From positions 1 to 6,389 of the forward strand of contig JAPPIY010000002.1 in NCBI GenBank assembly GCA_026914095.1: a stretch of DNA of 6,389 nucleotides. The letters are read 5' to 3'. Positions 1-5,293 of the stretch are shown here, piece after piece. Source of the stretch: Oligoflexia bacterium (GTDB lineage Bacteria > Bdellovibrionota > Bdellovibrionia > Bdellovibrionales > UBA1609). A program made the position numbers and the translations under genes. The stretch's first letter is position 1; each line of letters opens with the position of its first letter. The notes beneath the pieces were generated by a model that was not told the DNA's origin, ran no database searches, and saw only the letters and a program-made list of their open reading frames with translations.

Positions 1-1128
1 GATCATAACGCTACAACAAAACCCCGACCATCTGCGATAGAAGGCGTTAAAAAAGCCCTAAAACACTGGGGAAATCCAAGCTCTATCCATCAAAATGCCA
101 GCAAGGCTAAAAGCCTGCTTTGGGAGGCTCGCCAAAATTTAAGCCATTTTTTAAACTGTCACCCCTTAGAAATTATTTGGACCAGCGGAGCCAGTGAATC
201 CAACAATCAAGCCATAAAAGGGCTTTTTCAAAAACAGAAAAAAACAAGCCAGAGAAACGAGCTTATTATTTCAGCAGTAGAACACCCCAGTATTTTATAT
301 ACCGCTGATTTTTTATCCCAACAAGGTTTTACAGTTCATAAAATCCCTGTATCCAAGCAAGGTTTTTTAGACGAGGATTTCTTTGAAAAATGTTTAAGCA
401 AAAAAACTCTGTTAGTCTCTATTATGTCCGCTAACAATGAAACAGGAGTTATCTTTCCTATTGAAAAATGGGTGAAAAAAGCGCAAGAAAAAGGGGCTTT
501 ATTTCATAGTGATATGGTTCAAATTTTAGGCAAAAAAAGAGTCAGTTTAAAAGATTTAGAAATTGATTTGGCCAGTTTTTCCGCCCATAAATGCTATAGC
601 CTGCAAGGCTGTGGGCTTCTTTACTGTAAAAAAGGGGTGTTTTTAGACAGTTTGATCCATGGAGGGCCTCAAGAAAGGCAAAGAAGGGCGGGAACAGAAA
701 ATTTAATCGGCATCACTGCCTTTGGGTCAGTCGCTAAAGAAGGAGAGTTTATTTTAAAAGAAAGCCAAAAATTAAAGTCTTTAAGAGATAACATGGAAAA
801 ATATCTTTTATCTTCTCTTGAAAAAGTGGAGATTATAGGCCATAAAGCCACTAGACTAGATAACACTTCCTGCCTTTTCATTGCCGATGTTCCCGGTGAA
901 ACTTTGCTTATGAACTTAGATCTCAAAGGCATCTCTATCAGTGTCGGATCGGCTTGTGGCTCAGGAAAAATGGAATCCAGCTCGGTTTTAACAGCTATGG
1001 GTTGGACACAAAAATCAGCTCTCAGCTCCATTCGCGTGAGCTTGGGAATAGACACCACAAAAGAGCAAATCAACTATTTTCAAAAAACCTTAGTGGAAGC
1101 TGTCAATAGACTGAGAAAGTTGGAATAA
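1..1128 (+). CDS. Cysteine desulfurase, IscS/NifS type (group I), 5'-truncated by window edge
   Basis: A PLP enzyme that takes sulfur from L-cysteine, releasing alanine and leaving a cysteine persulfide for Fe-S cluster assembly or tRNA thiolation. The frame is open from base 1 and encodes 375 residues in the window. It begins DHNATT, the N-terminal signature of the family (YLDxxATT), so only about seven residues are missing by comparison with E. coli IscS. Visible active-site residues by window codon: His95 (VEHPSIL), Asp171 and Gln174 (HSDMVQ), PLP-binding Lys197 (SFSAHK, bases 589-591) and persulfide Cys319 (GSACGSG, bases 955-957). Each lies nine below its E. coli IscS counterpart. The long Cys loop separates it from the SufS at the other end of the window. 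ATG at 424 is internal (SIMSANNETG). It ends TAA, facing the convergent ATPase gene across a repeat array. Whether it is iscS or nifS cannot be decided without its upstream neighbours. Confidence 0.95.
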   Translation, partial: DHNATTKPRPSAIEGVKKALKHWGNPSSIHQNASKAKSLLWEARQNLSHFLNCHPLEIIWTSGASESNNQAIKGLFQKQKKTSQRNELIISAVEHPSILYTADFLSQQGFTVHKIPVSKQGFLDEDFFEKCLSKKTLLVSIMSANNETGVIFPIEKWVKKAQEKGALFHSDMVQILGKKRVSLKDLEIDLASFSAHKCYSLQGCGLLYCKKGVFLDSLIHGGPQERQRRAGTENLIGITAFGSVAKEGEFILKESQKLKSLRDNMEKYLLSSLEKVEIIGHKATRLDNTSCLFIADVPGETLLMNLDLKGISISVGSACGSGKMESSSVLTAMGWTQKSALSSIRVSLGIDTTKEQINYFQKTLVEAVNRLRKLE

Positions 1129-1197
1129 ACTAAATAGTCAGCACTGAAAATTATTTGTGAATTTATGATTTCCAGGGGATAATTTCTGCAAAAAAAC

Positions 1198-1298
1198 AGC
1201 TTGAAAGCCTGAAAGCCTGAAAGCCTGAAAGCCTGAAAGCCTGAAAGCCTGAAAGCTTGAAAGCTTGAAAGCTTGAAAGCTTGAAAGCCTGAAAGCTT
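1198..1298. repeat. 8-bp tandem repeat array, 12 full units
   Basis: Twelve consecutive perfect-length units of GAAAGCCT or GAAAGCTT fill 1203-1298, preceded by a partial unit (AGCTT) at 1198-1202. Units 1-6 and 11 end in CCT; units 7-10 and 12 end in CTT. The blocks suggest one C/T change followed by slippage copying. The array lies between the stop codons of two convergent genes. The unit length is not a multiple of three and brings a TGA into every plus-strand frame, so it is not coding on that strand. The rest of the gap (1129-1197 and 1299-1328) shows no gene or clear terminator. Confidence 0.97.
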
Positions 1299-1328
1299 GC
1301 AAATAAACTTTTTCAGAACCGACTAGAC

Positions 1329-2468
1329 CTAAATTTTTAAAATTTCTTTACAGAAAGTCGTAAAAGAAAGAGAGCGGCCTCCTTTTTCAGGACTGCCAAA
1401 ATCTTTATCTAAAAGATGAACTTGAAAACATTTTGGAATTTTCAGCCGGTTTTGAAAATAAGACAAATGAGAGGACAAATCCGCTGAGTGTGTTTTGCAC
1501 TCCACAGCAAAAAGAATTTTTTTATTTCGGACGACAACAAAATCCACTTCTCTTTTATCCGTATCTCTCAAATAAGCCAATTCTGTTTTCAACCCCTTTG
1601 TGTCTTGCTGATAATGACAATATTTGAGCAAGTGGCTGGCTGTCAGATTTTCAAAACGACTGCTTTCCTTTTCAACTTGAGACCAATCCCAAAAATAAAG
1701 CTTATTTTCTTTTTTGACCGCTCTAATTTTTGGACTTCCATAAGGGGGTATACGGAAAATAAGGTAAAGAGCTTCCAACAAACTCAACCAACGACTCACA
1801 GATTGATGACTGCTTTCTAAATCTTCTCTTAAAGAGTTAATAGATAAAGGAGAGCCTACTTTGTCGGGTAAAGATTCTGCCAAAAGATCAATTAAAGAAA
1901 TCTCTTTCACTTTTTCCAAGTCTCTTAAGTCTTCATAAATCACCTGTCTATTCCTATTATTCTGCCATTTTCTCCAGTTAGCTGGAGATTGGCTCAAAAA
2001 AGGCTCAGGAAAACCTCCAAATTTTAAAAGCAATTTTAAATCCTTACGGTTTGGATTTTTATTGATCTCTAGGAGAGAAAAAGGATGAAGACGATAATAA
2101 AAATACCGCCCCATAAGAGAATCCCCGCCTTTGGAAAAGTGATCCAATCGGGCGGATCCTGTCACCATAAAAGAATGACTGGAATGATGTTCATCGTAAA
2201 GGCCTTTCATTAAAGCTCTCCATTTTTTAAATTTATGGATCTCATCCAAAACAAGGGTTTTATAACTTAAAGGAAGCTGATTTTTTAAAATTTTCTTTCT
2301 GTGATGAGGAATGTCCCAATTTAGATAAGCTGGGTATTTATTAGAGACTTGTTTCAAAAAGCTTAAAGCCAAAGTCGTTTTTCCCACCTGCCTGGGCCCT
2401 CCAACAAAAACCATCTTTCTTTTCAAATCACTTTTAATGGAATCAACTAAGTATCTTTTAATTTTCAT
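1329..2468 (-). CDS. AAA_14/DUF4143 family ATPase (paralogue A)
   Basis: An ATPase of the AAA_14 plus DUF4143 architecture, widespread in bacteria and archaea and without an established function. Of its 379 residues, 1-130 form the P-loop domain: Walker A GGPRQVGKTT at 23-32 (Lys30), Walker B LVLDEIH at 72-78 (Asp75, Glu76) and a sensor-like VTGSARLD at 102-109. Residues about 205-240 look like a winged helix (SINSLREDL, then SVSRWLSLLEAL). The C-terminal part carries Asp309, Glu323 and Lys325 (REVDF, VECKT), spaced like a PD-(D/E)XK nuclease core. No signal peptide or membrane segment is seen, so it is probably cytoplasmic. The ATG at 2468 aligns with the start of paralogue B; only a weak AGG lies five bases upstream. 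The stop is TAG, with a second in-frame TAG two codons on. It is divergent from paralogue B, from which it differs throughout, so the duplication is old. DNA binding or cutting is inference. Confidence 0.93.
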   Translation of the reverse strand: MKIKRYLVDSIKSDLKRKMVFVGGPRQVGKTTLALSFLKQVSNKYPAYLNWDIPHHRKKILKNQLPLSYKTLVLDEIHKFKKWRALMKGLYDEHHSSHSFMVTGSARLDHFSKGGDSLMGRYFYYRLHPFSLLEINKNPNRKDLKLLLKFGGFPEPFLSQSPANWRKWQNNRNRQVIYEDLRDLEKVKEISLIDLLAESLPDKVGSPLSINSLREDLESSHQSVSRWLSLLEALYLIFRIPPYGSPKIRAVKKENKLYFWDWSQVEKESSRFENLTASHLLKYCHYQQDTKGLKTELAYLRDTDKREVDFVVVRNKKILFAVECKTHSADLSSHLSYFQNRLKIPKCFQVHLLDKDFGSPEKGGRSLSFTTFCKEILKI

Positions 2469-2489
2469 AAAAACCTATTATTTTTCTTA

Positions 2490-2518
2490 AAAATAAAGCA
2501 TGAGTATTTTTAAGTCAA
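2490..2518 (-). promoter_or_regulatory. Probable sigma-70 promoter of ATPase A
   Basis: On the minus strand, -35 TTGACT (2518-2513) is followed by a 17-bp spacer and -10 TATTTT (2495-2490). This predicts a start near 2483 and a leader of about 15 bases before the ATG at 2468. The spacer contains one copy of the TACTCAT motif, so a protein bound there would block RNA polymerase. This is a prediction from consensus only. Confidence 0.55.
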
Positions 2519-2549
2519 GTTAAAAATACTCATGAGTATTTTTAAGTCA
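2499..2549. promoter_or_regulatory. Operator-like repeat cluster of ATPase A (three TACTCAT sites)
   Basis: A 19-bp direct repeat beginning CATGAGTATTTTTAAG occurs at 2499-2517 and 2531-2549, exactly 32 bp apart. Between them lies an inverted copy, giving a perfect 26-bp palindrome at 2520-2545 centred on ACTCATGAGT, and also a 15-bp stem (2499-2513 with 2520-2534) around a 6-base loop. The core TACTCAT is on the minus strand at 2500-2506 and 2532-2538 and on the plus strand at 2527-2533. The cluster covers the promoter spacer and the region upstream of the -35 box, the usual place for a repressor operator. The binding protein is unknown. Confidence 0.7.
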
Positions 2550-2701
2550 GACTAAAAGCGCTCATTTTTTTAGGAAAAAATCCAGACTTTTGTCTATGTT
2601 TTTCAAATCCTAAACAGAAATTCATCAAGCCTCAAAAAAAAATTGCCGACGAATAGAGTGTTTTACTGATCCTGTTTTTAAAGCTATCGACATTTTCATT
2701 T
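2550..2701. other. Middle of the divergent intergenic region, no gene seen
   Basis: The 315-bp space between the two ATPase genes has regulatory-looking repeats at both ends. This middle stretch is A/T-rich and contains no convincing reading frame, RNA gene or terminator. Only a tiny hairpin (AGAC, TTTT, GTCT) is visible near 2584-2595. Confidence 0.5.
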
Positions 2702-2769
2702 ATTAGTATTTGATGACCGATCATCATTGACTCATTAGTATTTGATGATTGACTGTCATTTACTAATAT
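2702..2769. promoter_or_regulatory. Operator-like repeat cluster of ATPase B (three TACTAAT sites)
   Basis: A 15-bp direct repeat, ATTAGTATTTGATGA, occurs at 2702-2716 and 2734-2748, again exactly 32 bp apart. An inverted, less perfect copy with core TACTAAT lies at 2761-2767. Read as TACTAAT, the cores are on the minus strand at 2702-2708 and 2734-2740 and on the plus strand at 2761-2767. A further inverted repeat, TGATGA-CCGA-TCATCA, spans 2711-2726. The motif differs by one base from the TACTCAT sites next to paralogue A. The last site overlaps the predicted promoter of ATPase B. Confidence 0.65.
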
Positions 2770-2777
2770 GATACTTA
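2742..2777 (+). promoter_or_regulatory. Candidate promoter region of ATPase B, very short leader
   Basis: Two readings are possible. TTGATG (2742-2747) with TATGAT (2767-2772) has a 19-bp spacer and starts near 2779. TTGACT (2749-2754) with the poor TACTTA (2772-2777) has a 17-bp spacer and starts at about 2784. The second uses the same TTGACT-N6-TACT arrangement seen at promoter A. Either leaves zero to about five leader bases, so the mRNA may be leaderless. No Shine-Dalgarno sequence precedes the ATG. Confidence 0.4.
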
Positions 2778-2783
2778 CAAGCT

Positions 2784-3923
2784 ATGGACACTTTTTATAA
2801 AAGGTATTTGACCCGGCCTATAAGAAATTTTTTACAGGATAAAATGGTCTTTCTTGGCGGCCCTAGGCAGGTAGGAAAAACAACTCTTTGTCTTAACTTT
2901 TTAAAACCTCCCTCTGTGGAAAACCCCGCTTATTTAAATTGGGATGATCCATCCGCCCGATACAATATAAAAAAGGCAGAGCTGGCTATAAATAAAAAAA
3001 CTATATGTTTTGATGAGATTCACAAATTTAAAAATTGGCGTTCTCTCATTAAAGGCTTATATGACACTAAAAAATATAAATATCGGTTTTTAGTTACAGG
3101 CTCTGCCCGGTTGGATTATTACAGGCGGGGCGGTGACTCTCTTTTAGGCCGTTATCGATATCTCAGGCTTCATCCACTCACATTAGGAGAGCTTTCTTCT
3201 TCAAATAAAACAAGCGCAGAACAGCTGTTAAAGTTTGGAGGTTTTCCAGAACCTTTTTTTAAAGGGACAGAGAAAAATTTGCGTCTATGGCACAGAGAGC
3301 GGACTTATAGAATTGTCAATGACGATTTAAGCGATCTCGATCAAGTTAAAGAGTTGAGCGCTATAGAACTGCTGGCGGATGCTCTCCCGTATCGTATAGG
3401 CTCTCCTCTTTCTATAAAAAATCTAGCTGATGATTTATCGGCTAATCACAGCACGATTCGCCGCTGGGCTCAAATTTTAGATAATATTTATTACTCTTAC
3501 CGAATTTCACCTTATGGATCGCCACGAATACGCGCTGTTAAAAAAGAGCAAAAACTTTACCTTTGGGACTGGAGCGCTATTGAAGATTTAGCTTTCCGGT
3601 TTGAAAATATGGTAGCTAGTCATCTTTTGAAATACTGTCATTTCTTAGAAGATACAGAAGGCTTTAAAATGGAATTGCGTTTTTTAAGAGATACAGACAA
3701 AAGAGAAATAGATTTTGTCGTTCTAAAAAATAAAAAAGCTTTATTTGCCGTGGAATGCAAAACAGGGGAAAAGCAGGTGTCCCCCCATATCAACTATTTT
3801 AAAGCTAGAACAAATATCCCTCAATTTTATCAAGTGCATCTAGGCTCAAAACATGTTGAGTTGGATAAAAAAACTGTAATACTGCCGTTTTGGAAATTTT
3901 GCTCTGAAAAGAAACTGCCGTAA
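2784..3923 (+). CDS. AAA_14/DUF4143 family ATPase (paralogue B)
   Basis: Second copy of the same ATPase family, also 379 residues and alignable with paralogue A end to end with only small gaps. Walker A GGPRQVGKTT is at 25-34 (Lys32), Walker B CFDEIH at 75-80 (Asp77, Glu78) and VTGSARLD at 104-111. The helix-turn-helix-like stretch is around 207-240 (SIKNLADDL, then TIRRWAQILD). The nuclease-like residues are Asp310, Glu324 and Lys326 (REIDF, VECKT). The most conserved blocks between the copies are the P-loop, FGGFPEPF, YGSP-IRAVKKE, WDWS, ASHLLKYCH and LRDTDKRE, so selection has kept both intact. The ATG at 2784 is the only plausible start because an in-frame TGA sits at 2769. It has no Shine-Dalgarno sequence. 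It ends TAA, convergent with sufS. The cellular role is unknown; a link to Fe-S metabolism is not supported beyond position. Confidence 0.93.
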   Translation: MDTFYKRYLTRPIRNFLQDKMVFLGGPRQVGKTTLCLNFLKPPSVENPAYLNWDDPSARYNIKKAELAINKKTICFDEIHKFKNWRSLIKGLYDTKKYKYRFLVTGSARLDYYRRGGDSLLGRYRYLRLHPLTLGELSSSNKTSAEQLLKFGGFPEPFFKGTEKNLRLWHRERTYRIVNDDLSDLDQVKELSAIELLADALPYRIGSPLSIKNLADDLSANHSTIRRWAQILDNIYYSYRISPYGSPRIRAVKKEQKLYLWDWSAIEDLAFRFENMVASHLLKYCHFLEDTEGFKMELRFLRDTDKREIDFVVLKNKKALFAVECKTGEKQVSPHINYFKARTNIPQFYQVHLGSKHVELDKKTVILPFWKFCSEKKLP

Positions 3924-3955
3924 AAAATCACTGAATCGGCGAAAAAGACTTCTGA

Positions 3956-4063
3956 TCTCTTGCATTTACGGTTTCAAGAGAACAATATTCGCAAAAAAGC
4001 AACTAAACAGGCTTTGAACTAGCTTCCTGCGCGGAAGTTCTGTTTTCTAGGAGCAGACAGAAC
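3956..4063. other. Short inverted repeats between convergent ATPase B and sufS
   Basis: Three small hairpins lie in the 149-bp gap: TCTCTTG/CAAGAGA (3956-3962 with 3975-3981, 12-base loop), CTTCC/GGAAG (4023-4027 with 4033-4037) and GTTCTGT/ACAGAAC (4037-4043 with 4057-4063). None is followed directly by a T-run on either strand; the nearest on the minus strand is six Ts at 3998-3993, about 25 bases past the second hairpin. They may end transcription from both sides, but no standard intrinsic terminator can be named. Confidence 0.25.
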
Positions 4064-4072
4064 AAAACCAGA

Positions 4073-5293
4073 TCAGTATAACAAGCTTAAGGCTTTTAAG
4101 AGACTTGTTTTTAAAGCCTTTATGTCTTCTTCTCTGTTATAGACAGAAAAAGAAGCCCGCACAGTTCCTGATTTTAAATTCATTTTTTGCATCAAGGGCA
4201 TACAGCAGTGGTGCCCTGCGCGAAGAGCCACTTTTTGCTTGGTCAAAATAAAAGCCAAATCCGAAGAGTGCAGACCCTCTATAACAAAAGATAAAATATT
4301 GGAGCGATTATTTTTAGGTCCAATAAAACTAATTCCCTCAATATCCGATAAAGAGTCTTCCGCTTGGCTGACTAACTCTTTTTCCCACTTTAAAATTTCT
4401 TCAAAATCCACCTCAGCTTTTAAAAAAGACAACACCTTCGCTAAAGCCAAAGCCCCTTCTATAAAAGGGGTTCCCGCTTCAAATTTCGCCGGGCTGTCGG
4501 CCCATTCGGTTTGAGTCTTTGTCACTTTAAAAATAGTTCCCCCTCCTTTTTGATAGGGAGGAAGTTTTTCCAACAAAGATTTTTTTCCATAAAGCGCCCC
4601 TATTCCTGAAGGAGCAAAAATTTTATGACCGGAAAACACCAAAAAATCACAGTCCATTTTTTGCGCATTCAAAGGCAGACAAGACACGGATTGAGCTGAA
4701 TCAACTATAATAAAAGCAGGGGTTTTTCTCGCTAAAGGAATAATTCTATCCAGGGGATTGACAACCCCTGTGACATTGGAAATATGAGTGAGAGCTAAAA
4801 TCTTTGTTTTAGAATTTAAAAGTTTGTCAAAAGCGGGCAAGTCCAATTCTCCCTGCTCTGTAACGGGAGCAATTTGCAATTTGAGATTGAATCGGCGTGC
4901 TAAGTTTTGCCAAGGCAAAAAATTAGAATGATGCTCCATTTCTGTGATTAAAATTTCATCTCCCTCTTTTAAAAAACCGCTTAAGCTTTCAGCTAAAAAA
5001 TTCAAGCCTTCTGTTGTGTTTCTTGTAAAAATAATTTCATCTTCCTGCGCTCCTATAAAGTCGGCTGTAACTGCCCGCGCTTTTTCATACTGCTCTGTGG
5101 CTTTCAAACTGAGATGGTGCTCTCCCCGATGAACATTAGAGACACTGGTTTTATAAAATTCTGTTAAAGTATTTATCACTATATCCATTTTTAAAGAAGT
5201 GGAGGCGCTGTCCAAATAAGATTCCCCATTCTGATCCATAAAAGCAATCTGAGGGAATCGGTTTCTTAAATTTTTTATATTGATTTTACTCAT
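4073..5293 (-). CDS. sufS: Cysteine desulfurase SufS (group II)
   Basis: PLP-dependent enzyme that converts cysteine to alanine and holds the sulfur as a persulfide for the SufBCD scaffold, normally through SufE or SufU. It is 406 residues, the full length of E. coli SufS, and the key residues fall at nearly the same numbers: His121 (MEHHSN), PLP-binding Lys224 (FSGHK), Arg358, catalytic Cys363 (RAGHHCC) and Arg379 (TVRASF). The family blocks YLDSAS, NVHRGEHHLS, GTP and FEAGTP are present. The catalytic Cys is followed by a second Cys (HHCC), where many homologues have HHCA. The ATG overlaps the sufD stop within ATGAGTAA, and no clear Shine-Dalgarno sequence is seen, so translation is probably coupled to sufD. 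No sufE or sufU lies downstream in this window; the next gene is the convergent ATPase B. Confidence 0.97.
   Translation of the reverse strand: MSKINIKNLRNRFPQIAFMDQNGESYLDSASTSLKMDIVINTLTEFYKTSVSNVHRGEHHLSLKATEQYEKARAVTADFIGAQEDEIIFTRNTTEGLNFLAESLSGFLKEGDEILITEMEHHSNFLPWQNLARRFNLKLQIAPVTEQGELDLPAFDKLLNSKTKILALTHISNVTGVVNPLDRIIPLARKTPAFIIVDSAQSVSCLPLNAQKMDCDFLVFSGHKIFAPSGIGALYGKKSLLEKLPPYQKGGGTIFKVTKTQTEWADSPAKFEAGTPFIEGALALAKVLSFLKAEVDFEEILKWEKELVSQAEDSLSDIEGISFIGPKNNRSNILSFVIEGLHSSDLAFILTKQKVALRAGHHCCMPLMQKMNLKSGTVRASFSVYNREEDIKALKTSLLKALSLLY
5286..5293 (-). promoter_or_regulatory. sufD/sufS stop-start overlap (translational coupling)
   Basis: On the minus strand the bases ATGAGTAA hold both the sufS start (ATG) and the sufD stop (TAA), in different frames. 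The preceding bases lack a recognisable Shine-Dalgarno sequence, so ribosomes finishing sufD probably restart on sufS. This keeps the scaffold subunit and the sulfur donor produced together. Confidence 0.6.

Noticed and set aside
669..1073. A 134-aa minus-strand reading frame inside the cysteine desulfurase gene
   Set aside because: It lies wholly opposite a well-conserved enzyme and shows no recognisable domain. The short plus-strand frames at 1433-1820, 4239-4514 and 4944-5132 are likewise shadows of ATPase A and sufS.
424..1128. ATG at 424 as the start of the group I cysteine desulfurase
   Set aside because: The frame is open back to base 1, and the upstream residues carry the family's DHNATT signature and the catalytic His, so this ATG is internal.
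1198..1298. The tandem array as a CRISPR or a coding repeat
   Set aside because: Units are 8 bp with no spacers. Plus-strand frames all meet TGA within the array; the minus strand has no stop in the unit, but it has no supported start and reaches stops soon after leaving the array.
1329..3923. The inverted ATPase pair as an insertion sequence or composite transposon
   Set aside because: No transposase, terminal inverted repeats or target duplications are seen. The two genes are diverged proteins in divergent orientation, not element ends.
5287..5293. A TACTCAT match at the sufS start
   Set aside because: It is produced by the sufD/sufS stop-start overlap inside coding sequence, stands alone and has no 32-bp partner, so it is taken as chance.
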